The position numbers and the translations under genes are program-made. From positions 945,001 through 1,009,000 of the forward strand of contig NZ_LIVT01000003.1 of NCBI RefSeq assembly GCF_001905905.1: a stretch of 64,000 nt of DNA, written 5' to 3'. This document shows, piece after piece, positions 22,423-30,448 of this stretch; the first letter of the stretch is position 1, and each line of letters begins with the position of its first letter. The notes under the pieces are model-generated. The model was not told the origin of the DNA, made no database searches, and saw only the letters and a program-made list of their open reading frames with translations. Origin of the DNA: Streptomyces sp. CB02366. Its GTDB lineage: Bacteria > Actinomycetota > Actinomycetes > Streptomycetales > Streptomycetaceae.

Positions 22423-23325
22423 ATGGACCAGCAGCCGCCGGCGGATCGCGGCGCCTCGGGGAGCGGTGCGCCGACGCCGTCCTGCTACCGCCATCCCGAC
22501 CGCGAGACGGGTGTCAGCTGTACGCGCTGCGGGCGGCCGATCTGTCCCGAGTGCATGGTCAGCGCATCGGTCGGCTTCCAGTGCCCCGACTGCGTACGCC
22601 AGGGCTCGGGCGCCGGCCACCACCCGGCGGCCGGGCGTCCGCGCACGGTGGCGGGCGGTTCGGTGACCGCCGATCCGAGCCTGGTCACCAAGATCCTGCT
22701 CGGCGTCAACCTGGCCGTCTTCCTCCTGGTGACGATCCGTCCCGCGCTGGTGGGGGACCTGACGCTGGTCGGGCTGACGTGGGACCGCGAGCCCCCGCCG
22801 GGGGCCTTGGCGGGTGTCGCCGAGGGCCAGTGGTACCGCTTGCTGACCTCGATGTTCCTGCATCAGGAAGTGGTGCACATCGCGTTCAACATGCTGGGCC
22901 TCTGGTGGCTCGGCAGGCAGCTGGAGGCGGCGCTCGGCCGGTCCCGCTATCTCGCCCTCTACCTGCTGTCCGGTCTCGCCGGGAGCGCGCTGACCTACCT
23001 GCTCGCCCCGCCCGGCGAGCAGTCGCTCGGAGCCTCCGGCGCGATCTACGGGCTGTTCGGCGCGACCGCCGTCCTGATGCGCCGGATGAACTACGACATG
23101 CGTCCGGTGCTCGTCCTGCTGGCGCTGAACCTGTTCTTCACCTTCAGCTGGGGCGGCATCGCCTGGGAGGCGCACATCGGCGGCCTGGTGGCGGGCGTCG
23201 TCATCGCCGTCGGCCTGGTCCACGCCCCGCGCGAGCGGCGTACGGCGGTGCAGGCCGGGGTGTGCGCGCTCGTCCTGCTGGCCGCCGCGGGAATGATCGT
23301 CGCCCGCACGATGGAGCTGACCTGA
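22423..23325 (+). CDS. Rhomboid family intramembrane serine protease with N-terminal B-box-type zinc finger
   Basis: 300 residues. The N-terminus has paired Cys/His ligands (CYRH, CTRCGRPICPECM, CPDCVR; about residues 22-66), a B-box-like zinc-binding region in the cytoplasm. Six or seven membrane helices follow. The catalytic dyad is Ser205 (GASGAIYGLFG) and His251 (AHIGG); HIAFNMLGLWWLG is the conserved second-helix block. It cleaves within membranes; substrates are unknown. The ATG is at 22423 with AGGTCGGG upstream. Confidence 0.92.
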   Translation: MDQQPPADRGASGSGAPTPSCYRHPDRETGVSCTRCGRPICPECMVSASVGFQCPDCVRQGSGAGHHPAAGRPRTVAGGSVTADPSLVTKILLGVNLAVFLLVTIRPALVGDLTLVGLTWDREPPPGALAGVAEGQWYRLLTSMFLHQEVVHIAFNMLGLWWLGRQLEAALGRSRYLALYLLSGLAGSALTYLLAPPGEQSLGASGAIYGLFGATAVLMRRMNYDMRPVLVLLALNLFFTFSWGGIAWEAHIGGLVAGVVIAVGLVHAPRERRTAVQAGVCALVLLAAAGMIVARTMELT

Positions 23326-23410
23326 GCGGGGCGCGGGAGACCGGTGGACCACCGGGCGGATGCCCGGAACGGGCGGGAAAAGTCGCTTTCCGCCCCTGGG
23401 GGCACCGAAG

Positions 23411-23613
23411 TTGTCCACAGTGTGCACGGAATCTTGTGCACGGTAGGAGGAACAGGTGTTCCTCGGTCGCCGATCCGGCTTTCTCCGCCTGGGCGACGGG
23501 AGGCAGCCCCCCCGGGGCGAGGGAGGCTGCGGTCGCACCGGCGTCAACGTGAGCGGAAGTTATCCACAGATCGTCTGACCTTTTCCCCCGGTTGTGGATA
23601 ACGCTGTGGGTAA
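23411..23613. promoter_or_regulatory. Extra-origin cluster of four DnaA boxes
   Basis: The 415-base gap between the convergent rhomboid and crgA genes contains TTGTCCACA (23411-23419, perfect), TTATCCACA (23560-23568, perfect E. coli-type box), TGTGGATAA (23593-23601, perfect, reverse) and TGTGGGTAA (23605-23613, one mismatch, reverse). It is a dense group about 20 kb from oriC. Clusters of DnaA boxes flanking oriC that modulate initiation have been described in S. coelicolor (from memory, named H69, H24 and D78); this is likely an equivalent. Confidence 0.75.
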
Positions 23614-23741
23614 CTCAGGGCAGAGCTTGCCTGGAAGGGTGCCGAGCGGGTACACGGAGAGCGGCCGACCGTCGCGGAGACGACGGCACCGACCTCACCG
23701 ACCTCACTGACATCACCGGCGTCACCGAACGGGGAGGGGTG

Positions 23742-23996
23742 TCACTTCCACTGCGTCGAGACGGCGAAACCGCCGGCGATGAAGCCGAAGCCGACCACGA
23801 TGTTCCAGTTGCCCAGGGAGTCGATCGGGAGATCGCCCTCGGTCACGTAGAACACCACGATCCAGGCCAGCCCGATGAGGAACAGGGCCAGCATCACCGG
23901 GGCGACCCAGCTGCGGTTGGTCAGCTTTATGGCCGTTGCCTGCTTCGCCGGGGGCGGCGTGAAGTCGGCCTTCTTGCGGATACGTGACTTCGGCAC
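23742..23996 (-). CDS. crgA: Cell division protein CrgA
   Basis: 84 residues: a basic N-terminus ([19 protein letters not shown]) and two membrane helices (about 30-50 and 63-80), the second carrying the family motif [20 protein letters not shown]. CrgA inhibits or times FtsZ ring assembly and sporulation septation in Streptomyces. The GTG start has AGGAGAG at seven bases. It is divergent from the DUF881 gene. Confidence 0.97.
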   Translation of the reverse strand: MPKSRIRKKADFTPPPAKQATAIKLTNRSWVAPVMLALFLIGLAWIVVFYVTEGDLPIDSLGNWNIVVGFGFIAGGFAVSTQWK

Positions 23997-24136
23997 GAGG
24001 GACTCTCCTGTCGATGCGCTGCGTGACCGCGCAGGGATCTGTGGCGGGCGCCGGGGCGGGAGCCAGGGGGAATGCCGCCTCCCCCGAGCGTCCGTTAGCG
24101 TAGTGCTTCTCCGGCGCCTGATGAGATAAGGGTACG

Positions 24137-24904
24137 TTGAGCAATTCTGCCGACTCCCCCCAAGGCCCGGGCCGGCGCACCTCGGTGTGGGCGGCCCGGG
24201 GGCTCACCGCTGCGGTCTTCGCCCTGGCCGGGCTGATCTTCGTCACCAGCGCCAACGCCGCCAAGGGCACCGACCTGCGCAGCGACTCCTCCCTGCTCAA
24301 GCTCTCCGACCTGATCCGGGAGCGCAGCGAGAAGAACGGCCGCCTGAACGACGCGGCCGCCGCCGTGCGCACGGACATCGACGCCCTCGCCCAGCGCGAC
24401 GACGGCTCCACCGAGGCCGAGGACGCCAAGCTGAAGGCCCTGGAGAAGGCGGCCGGCACCGAGAAGATCAGCGGCGGATCGGTGAGTGTGACCCTCGACG
24501 ACGCACCCCCGGACGCGACCGCCAACCCCGGCTACCCCGAACCCCAGCCCAACGACCTGGTCATCCACCAGCAGGACCTCCAGGCCGTGGTGAACGCCCT
24601 CTGGCAGGGCGGGGCGCGCGGGATCCAGGTGATGGACCAGAGGCTGATCTCCACCAGCGCGGTCCGCTGTGTGGGCAACACGCTGATCCTCCAGGGCCGC
24701 GTCTACTCCCCGCCCTACAAGGTCACCGCGGTCGGCGACCCCGACAGGCTCAAGCGGGCGCTCAACGAGTCCTCCGCCATCCAGAACTACCTGCTGTACG
24801 TGAAGGCGTACGGGCTGGGCTGGAAGGTCGACGAGGACCGGGCGGTGACTCTTCCCGGGTACTCGGGCACCGTGGACCTGCACTACGCGCGGCCCGTGCA
24901 GTGA
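24137..24904 (+). CDS. DUF881 family exported/membrane protein
   Basis: 255 residues with an N-terminal membrane anchor (about 18-42, ending SANAAKG), a coiled-coil segment ([20 protein letters not shown]) and the DUF881 domain (about 100-253) with [12 protein letters not shown] and a [12 protein letters not shown] block. The family is common beside crgA, division and wall genes in Gram-positives, but its function is unknown. The start is a TTG with AAGGG only four bases upstream; no better start lies nearby. Confidence 0.85.
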   Translation: MSNSADSPQGPGRRTSVWAARGLTAAVFALAGLIFVTSANAAKGTDLRSDSSLLKLSDLIRERSEKNGRLNDAAAAVRTDIDALAQRDDGSTEAEDAKLKALEKAAGTEKISGGSVSVTLDDAPPDATANPGYPEPQPNDLVIHQQDLQAVVNALWQGGARGIQVMDQRLISTSAVRCVGNTLILQGRVYSPPYKVTAVGDPDRLKRALNESSAIQNYLLYVKAYGLGWKVDEDRAVTLPGYSGTVDLHYARPVQ

Positions 24905-25261
24905 GCCCGCGCCGCGCCCCCGCGGAGGCCGTCCGCGCCGACGTGGCCGGAGCCGGCATCTTCCGGACCCGGGGGACGGGTAGTTCCGGCGCCCCCGCCC
25001 CGTCCCGGCCGGTCCGGCGCCCCGCGGCTCCGGCTTCGAGGGCCCCGGGCACGGCCTGACGCTCACCGCGTGCGAGCCGAAGGGGGGCAGCGGCCACCGG
25101 CCGGTCGCCCGGGCGCGTCCGGACGCGGTGCAGCCGGTGCACGATGGCCGGCCGCCGGGCCTCCCCGGCCGGGCCGCGCCCGCTCCGGGGTTTTCCACCG
25201 CTGCCCCACGCCCGGGCCGCCGCCCTTTAGTCTGGTGCGGGTACCGAATGGAGGAAACAGC
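24905..25261. other. 357-base gap before the small membrane gene
   Basis: Very GC-rich with no supported gene. Near its right end TAGTCT (25228-25233) is a good -10 for the downstream plus-strand unit; a GGAGGA ribosome site follows at about 25249. Confidence 0.45.
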
Positions 25262-25450
25262 ATGTACGGCTGGATCTGGCGGCATCTGCCGGGCAACGCG
25301 TGGGTGCGGGGCTTCATCTCGCTCGTGCTGATCCTGGCGGTCGTCTACGTGCTGTTCCAGTACGTGTTCCCGTGGGCGGAGCCGCTGCTCCCGTTCGGTG
25401 ATGTGACCGTCGACGGCCAGAGCGCCGAGGGAGCAGGAGCCGGCCGGTGA
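25262..25450 (+). CDS. Small single-pass membrane protein
   Basis: 62 residues starting MYGWIWRHLPGNAWVRGFIS with one transmembrane helix (about 18-40, FISLVLILAVVYVLFQYVF) and a short acidic tail. Its GTGA overlap with pabA shows co-translation. The upstream GGAGGA site and TAGTCT -10 support the start. Conserved-looking but unnamed; no function can be given. Confidence 0.8.
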   Translation: MYGWIWRHLPGNAWVRGFISLVLILAVVYVLFQYVFPWAEPLLPFGDVTVDGQSAEGAGAGR

Positions 25451-26085
25451 CCGCACGCGTCCTCGTGGTGGACAACTACGACAGCTTCGTCTTCAACCTC
25501 GTCCAGTACCTCTACCAACTCGGCGCCGAGTGCGAGGTGCTGCGCAACGACGAGGTGACCACCGCCCACGCCCAGGACGGCTTCGACGGCGTCCTGCTGT
25601 CACCCGGCCCCGGTACGCCCGAACAGGCCGGCGTCTGCGTCGAGATGGTGCGCCACTGCGCGGAGACCGGCGTTCCGGTCTTCGGCGTCTGCCTGGGGAT
25701 GCAGTCGATGGCCGTCGCGTACGGCGGCGTCGTCGACCGGGCCCCCGAACTGCTGCACGGCAAGACGTCCCCGGTGACCCACGAGGGCAAGGGCGTGTTC
25801 GCCGGACTGCCGTCCCCGTTCACCGCCACGCGCTACCACTCGCTCGCCGCCGAACCCAGCGCGCTGCCGCCGGAGTTGGAGGTCACCGCCCGCACGGCGG
25901 ACGGCATCGTCATGGGGCTGCGCCACCGCGACCGGGCGGTGGAGGGGGTGCAGTTCCACCCCGAGTCGGTGCTCACCGAGCACGGTCACCTGATGCTCGC
26001 CAACTGGCTGGAGCAGTGCGGGGACCAGGGGGCCGTCGCCCGGTCGGCCGGACTCGCGCCGGTGGTGGGCAAGGCCGTCGCGTGA
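25447..26085 (+). CDS. pabA: Aminodeoxychorismate/anthranilate synthase glutamine amidotransferase subunit
   Basis: 212 residues; class I glutamine amidotransferase supplying ammonia to a chorismate-using partner (folate p-aminobenzoate or tryptophan). Motifs: VVDNYDSFVFNL at the N-terminus, SPGPGTP, nucleophile GVCLGMQ (Cys81) and VEGVQFHPESVLT (catalytic His and Glu). No chorismate-binding subunit gene is adjacent, so pabA versus trpG cannot be separated from sequence alone. It overlaps both neighbours by GTGA. Confidence 0.9.
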   Translation: MTARVLVVDNYDSFVFNLVQYLYQLGAECEVLRNDEVTTAHAQDGFDGVLLSPGPGTPEQAGVCVEMVRHCAETGVPVFGVCLGMQSMAVAYGGVVDRAPELLHGKTSPVTHEGKGVFAGLPSPFTATRYHSLAAEPSALPPELEVTARTADGIVMGLRHRDRAVEGVQFHPESVLTEHGHLMLANWLEQCGDQGAVARSAGLAPVVGKAVA

Positions 26086-27443
26086 CCGGGGGCCGCCCCG
26101 GACACGGCGCCGGACCGGAGAATCCTTCCGCGCACGGGGCGCACGGGGGTTACGGGGCCGACGGCGCGTTCACGGCGGCGGTGGACGGCCTCGCGGACCC
26201 GCTCAACGACCCGCTGCCCGGCGGGCACACGTCGCCGTGGTTCCGGACGGGCGCCCTTCCGGCCGTGGAACCCGCGCGCGGGGCCGGACACGTACCCTCT
26301 CCGGGCCCTCAGGGGGCCCAGGGAGCCCCGAACGAGTGGTATGACCCCGCCGGGTACCAACGGGACTGGTACGGGCCCCAGGAGCCGTCCGCACGAGGAG
26401 CGGCCGACGCTCCGGTGGCGTCCGCGTCGGCGGCGCCCCCGCCCTCCGGGGTTCCGGCGGCCCTCGTCGAAGGGCGGGCTCCGGCTCCGGCTCCGGCCTT
26501 CTCCGCCGAGCCCCGTACCGAGGTCTTCGGCGCCGTCGACGCGGGGGCCGCGGGGCCGCGCACCGAAGTCCTCTCCCCCGTCCCGGGCGGGCCCGCCGCC
26601 TCCGCCCCTTCCGCCGTCCCGCCCCCCGCCCCCGGCGGACGCGCCGAGCGGCGTCGGGCGGCCAAGGCGCGCGGCCGGCGGCGCCAGGGGCCGGCCCCCG
26701 GGCAGAGCGCCCCGGCCGCCCCGGCCCCGGCGTCCCGGCTGGAGGCGCGGCGCGCGGCGCGAGCGGCGAAGGACAGCCCGGCGGTCGTCGCCAGCCGGCT
26801 GGTCGGCGAGACGTTCATCTCGCTGGGCGTCCTGATGCTGCTGTTCGTCACCTACCAGCTCTGGTGGACCAACGTCCGGGCCGAGCAGATCGCCGGCAAG
26901 GAGACCAGCCGGATCCAGGACGAGTGGGCCAGCGGCGACCGCACGCCCGGGGTGTTCGCGCCCGGCGAGGGCTTCGCGATCATGCACATACCCAAGCTGG
27001 ACGTCGTCGCCCCGATCGCCGAGGGCATCGACAAGGAGAAGGTCCTCGACCGGGGGATGATCGGCCACTACGGCGAGGGCGAGCTCAAGACGGCGATGCC
27101 CTCCGACAAGCAGGGCAACTTCGCGGTGGCGGGCCACCGCAACACCCACGGCGAACCCTTCCGCTACGTCAACAAGCTCACCCCCGGCGACCCGATCGTG
27201 GTCGAGACACGGGACGCTTACTACACGTACGAGATGACCGGCATCCTTCCGCAGACCTCGCCGTCGAACGTTTCCGTGATCGAGCCGGTGCCGGTCGGTT
27301 CCGGGTTCGAGAAGCCGGGCAGGTACCTCACGCTGACGACCTGTACGCCGGAATTCACGAGTACCTACCGGATGATCGTCTGGGGCAAGATGGTCGACGA
27401 ACGGCCGCGCAGCAAGGGGAAGCCCGACGCGCTCGTCGGCTGA
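26082..27443 (+). CDS. srtE1: Class E sortase (SrtE1-like) with long cytoplasmic N-terminus
   Basis: 453 residues. About 230 N-terminal residues are Pro/Ala/Gly-rich and probably disordered, then a basic patch, a membrane helix (about 240-262, FISLGVLMLLFVTYQLWWTN) and a sortase domain. The catalytic triad is His352 (AGHRNTHG), Cys421 (LTTCTP) and Arg430 (TYRM). Class E sortases attach LAXTG-type proteins such as long chaplins to peptidoglycan. It starts at a GTG overlapping the pabA stop. It is tandem with a second sortase, as in S. coelicolor. Confidence 0.92.
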   Translation: MTGGRPGHGAGPENPSAHGAHGGYGADGAFTAAVDGLADPLNDPLPGGHTSPWFRTGALPAVEPARGAGHVPSPGPQGAQGAPNEWYDPAGYQRDWYGPQEPSARGAADAPVASASAAPPPSGVPAALVEGRAPAPAPAFSAEPRTEVFGAVDAGAAGPRTEVLSPVPGGPAASAPSAVPPPAPGGRAERRRAAKARGRRRQGPAPGQSAPAAPAPASRLEARRAARAAKDSPAVVASRLVGETFISLGVLMLLFVTYQLWWTNVRAEQIAGKETSRIQDEWASGDRTPGVFAPGEGFAIMHIPKLDVVAPIAEGIDKEKVLDRGMIGHYGEGELKTAMPSDKQGNFAVAGHRNTHGEPFRYVNKLTPGDPIVVETRDAYYTYEMTGILPQTSPSNVSVIEPVPVGSGFEKPGRYLTLTTCTPEFTSTYRMIVWGKMVDERPRSKGKPDALVG

Positions 27444-27468
27444 ACATCCTCACGACAGGGACGGTGCG

Positions 27469-28194
27469 GTGACAGCGAGGACCGAGCACGACGAGCGGAC
27501 CGGCACGTCCGCGTCCCCGCCCCCGCCCCGCCGCCACCCCGTCGCGACGGCCGTCGGCGTCTTCGGCGAGCTGCTGATCACCGCCGGCCTGGTGCTCGCG
27601 CTGTTCGTCGCGTACTCCCTGTGGTGGACCAACGTGCTCGCCGACCGCGAGGCCGGCAAGCAGGGCGACACGGTCCGCAGCCGGTGGGCGGGCGGCCCGG
27701 GCGCCCTGGACACCAAGGACGGCATCGGCTTCCTGCACGTGCCCGCCATGGAGAACGGCGAGGTGCTGGTCAAGAAGGGCACCGACCCCGAGACCCTGAA
27801 CAACGGCATCGCGGGCTACTACACGGACCCGGTGGAGTCGGCACTCCCCTGGGACGACGAGGGCAACTTCACGCTGGCCGCCCACCGGGACGGACACGGC
27901 GCGAAGTTCCACAACATCCACAAGCTCCGGAACGGCGACCCGGTCGTCTTCGAGACCAAGGACACCTGGTATGTCTACAAGGTCTACAAGACGCTCCCCG
28001 AGACCTCGAAGTTCAACGTCGACGTGATCCAGCCGGTCCCCGAGGAGTCGGGCGTCGAGAAGCCCGGCCGGTACATCACGCTGACGACCTGCACCCCGGT
28101 CTACACCTCGAAGTACCGGTACATCGTGTGGGGTGAGCTGGAGCGCACGGAGAAGGTCGACAAGGACCGCACGAAGCCGGCCGAACTGCGCTGA
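27469..28194 (+). CDS. srtE2: Class E sortase (SrtE2-like)
   Basis: 241 residues: short N-terminus, membrane helix (about 32-55, TAGLVLALFVAYSLWWTN) and sortase domain. Catalytic residues are His139 (AAHRDGHG), Cys208 (LTTCTP) and Arg217 (KYRY). It is close in sequence to the preceding sortase around the membrane helix and active site but lacks its 200-residue extension. GTG start 26 bases after the upstream stop. It probably acts with SrtE1 on surface proteins of aerial hyphae. Confidence 0.92.
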   Translation: MTARTEHDERTGTSASPPPPRRHPVATAVGVFGELLITAGLVLALFVAYSLWWTNVLADREAGKQGDTVRSRWAGGPGALDTKDGIGFLHVPAMENGEVLVKKGTDPETLNNGIAGYYTDPVESALPWDDEGNFTLAAHRDGHGAKFHNIHKLRNGDPVVFETKDTWYVYKVYKTLPETSKFNVDVIQPVPEESGVEKPGRYITLTTCTPVYTSKYRYIVWGELERTEKVDKDRTKPAELR

Positions 28195-28220
28195 GCGGCG
28201 CGTGGGCGCCCCCGTACACG

Positions 28221-28263
28221 GGAAGGGCCCCGGCCACCACGAGATGGTGGCCGGGGCCCTTCC
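28221..28263. terminator. Bidirectional terminator between srtE2 and pknB
   Basis: A perfect 19-base stem (28221-28239 with 28245-28263) with loop CGAGA between two convergent genes. Confidence 0.88.
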
Positions 28264-28287
28264 GTACGGGGCGGGGCGGGCGGCGGT

Positions 28288-30276
28288 TCAGTCGTCGCCC
28301 ATGCCTCCGAAGAGGCCGCCGCCCCCTCCGTTTCCGCCACCGCCGCCCTCGATGGTCACCAGCATGACGGTGCTGCCCTTGTCGGCCTCCGTGGTCGGCG
28401 CCGGACTGCTGGTGATCACCCTGGCGTTCGGCTTGTCGACCGAGTTCGGGGCGAGCTGGACCACGAAGCCGAGCGCTTCGAGCTGGCCCTTGGCGTCCTG
28501 ATAGGACTTGCCCGCGATGTCGCCGGGGATCTGGACCTTCTCCGGCTGGGCCGGGCCCTTGGAGACCTTGAGGACGATCTGCACGTCCTTGCCCTGCTTG
28601 CTGGGGCCGGTCGGGCTCTGCTCGATGACCTCACCCGCCGGCTTGTCCGACTCCACGTCGGTCCGCGAGACGTTGGTGAAGCCGATGCCCAGAAGCTGCT
28701 GCTGCGCCGCCTCGAACGTACGGGTCCGCATGTCGGGCAGGTCGAGCGTGGCCTGGACGGCCACGGTGATGGTGACCTCGGACTCCTCGTCGGCCTGGGC
28801 GCCGCCCTTGGGGTCCTGCTTGACCACCGTCCCCTCGGGCTTCTCGGACTCCGTCGTGGTGACGTTGACCGTGAAGCCCTTCTTCTCCAGCTCCTCGCGG
28901 GCGCCGTCCTCGGACTTCTCCAGGACGTTGGGCACCTCGACCGTGGGCGCTCCGGAGGAGACGACGACCGTGACGGTGCCGTCCTTGTCCATCACCGCGT
29001 CGGGCGACGGGTCCTGCGAGCAGATCTGGCCCTTCTCCTGCTGCTCGCACGGCTCCTCGGCGCCCTTCTTCACGGTGACGCCGGTTCTGGCCGCGAGCGT
29101 CTCCGCCTCCTCGAGCGTGGAACCCACCAGGTTCGGGGCCTTGACCTGGTTGTCGCTCTCGTTCTCGGAGAAGACCACGCGGCCGATCAGGATGGCGCCG
29201 ATGAGCACCAGGACGCCCGCGACGACCAGGAGGATCGTCGAGGTGTTGCTCTTCTTCTGCTGGCGCCGGCGGCCCCCGCGGTCGTCGTAGCCGTAGCCGC
29301 CGCCGTCCGGGTCGACGGGGGGCAGCATCGAGGTCTGCGCGTGGTTCGGGTCGGTCGGGCGCAGGGCGGTCGTCGGCTGGTCGCTGTCGTAGCCCCCGTA
29401 CGCCGCGGCGCCCATCGCCGCCGTGGCCGCGACCGGCTGGCCGTCGAGGCACGCCTCGATGTCGGCGCGCATCTCGTCGGCGGACTGGTAGCGGTAGTCC
29501 GGGTCCTTGGTGAGCGCCTTCAGCACGATCGCGTCCATCTCGGGCGTGATCTCGGGGTCGAAGTTGCTCGGCGGCTGCGGCTCCTCCCGGACGTGCTGAT
29601 AGGCCACCGCGACGGGCGAGTCCCCGACGAACGGAGGCCGTACGGCGAGCAGTTCGTACAGCAGGCAACCCGTGGAGTACAGGTCGGAGCGGGCGTCGAC
29701 CTGCTCGCCCTTGGCTTGCTCCGGAGAGAGGTACTGGGCGGTGCCGATGACCGCGGCGGTCTGCGTCATCGTCATGCCGGAGTCGCCCATGGCGCGGGCG
29801 ATGCCGAAGTCCATGACCTTGACCTGGCCGGTGCGCGTCAGCATGACGTTCGCCGGCTTGATGTCGCGGTGGACGATCTGGGCGCGGTGCGAGTACTCCA
29901 GGGCCTGGAGGATGCCGACGGTCATCTCCAGCGTGCGCTCGGGGAGCAGTCTGCGACCGGAGTGCAGCAGTTCCCTCAGCGTCGACCCGTCGACGTACTC
30001 CATCACGATGTACGGGATGGAGACCCCGTCGACGTAGTCCTCGCCGGTGTCGTACACGGCGACGATCGCGGGGTGGTTGAGCGAGGCGGCCGACTGGGCC
30101 TCTCGGCGGAACCGGGCCTGGAACGACGGATCGCGGGCCAGGTCGACCCGGAGCGTCTTCACCGCTACGGTGCGGCCGAGCCGGGTGTCGTGGGCGAGGT
30201 AGACCTCGGCCATGCCACCACGGCCGAGCACCGAGCCCAGCTCGTACCGGCCGCCGAGGCGACGCGGCTCTTCCAT
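28288..30276 (-). CDS. pknB: PASTA-domain serine/threonine kinase PknB
   Basis: 662 residues. Kinase domain about 10-275: Lys40, HRDIKPAN (136-143), DFG (156-158) and GTAQYLSPEQ (178-187). One membrane helix spans about 346-369. Four extracellular PASTA repeats cover about 378-650, each with a 'P(n/d)..g.s...A...L...GF' pattern; they sense peptidoglycan or lipid II. A Gly-rich tail ends it. It coordinates wall synthesis and division with its phosphatase and FHA partners in the same cluster. ATG 30276 (MEEPRRLGGRYELG); an upstream TAGCGT (30354-30349) could be its -10. Confidence 0.96.
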   Translation of the reverse strand: MEEPRRLGGRYELGSVLGRGGMAEVYLAHDTRLGRTVAVKTLRVDLARDPSFQARFRREAQSAASLNHPAIVAVYDTGEDYVDGVSIPYIVMEYVDGSTLRELLHSGRRLLPERTLEMTVGILQALEYSHRAQIVHRDIKPANVMLTRTGQVKVMDFGIARAMGDSGMTMTQTAAVIGTAQYLSPEQAKGEQVDARSDLYSTGCLLYELLAVRPPFVGDSPVAVAYQHVREEPQPPSNFDPEITPEMDAIVLKALTKDPDYRYQSADEMRADIEACLDGQPVAATAAMGAAAYGGYDSDQPTTALRPTDPNHAQTSMLPPVDPDGGGYGYDDRGGRRRQQKKSNTSTILLVVAGVLVLIGAILIGRVVFSENESDNQVKAPNLVGSTLEEAETLAARTGVTVKKGAEEPCEQQEKGQICSQDPSPDAVMDKDGTVTVVVSSGAPTVEVPNVLEKSEDGAREELEKKGFTVNVTTTESEKPEGTVVKQDPKGGAQADEESEVTITVAVQATLDLPDMRTRTFEAAQQQLLGIGFTNVSRTDVESDKPAGEVIEQSPTGPSKQGKDVQIVLKVSKGPAQPEKVQIPGDIAGKSYQDAKGQLEALGFVVQLAPNSVDKPNARVITSSPAPTTEADKGSTVMLVTIEGGGGGNGGGGGLFGGMGDD

Positions 30277-30448
30277 AACTGTTCCAGCCCTCTCCGTCAG
30301 TCCCGACCGCACCCGTGTGTGGTCCGCGGCGGTGCGCTGTTCGCGCATACGCTACCGGGCACGGGTGAAGTGATCCGCCCGCACCCGGCAACCCGATATC
30401 CGACCGGTATCCGATGTCCGGTATGACGGGCGGCCGTGGTGACAGGTC

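Noticed and set aside
22287..23552. Alternative-frame protein over the rhomboid gene
   Set aside because: Arg/Gly/Pro-rich shadow translation; the rhomboid frame carries the family motifs.
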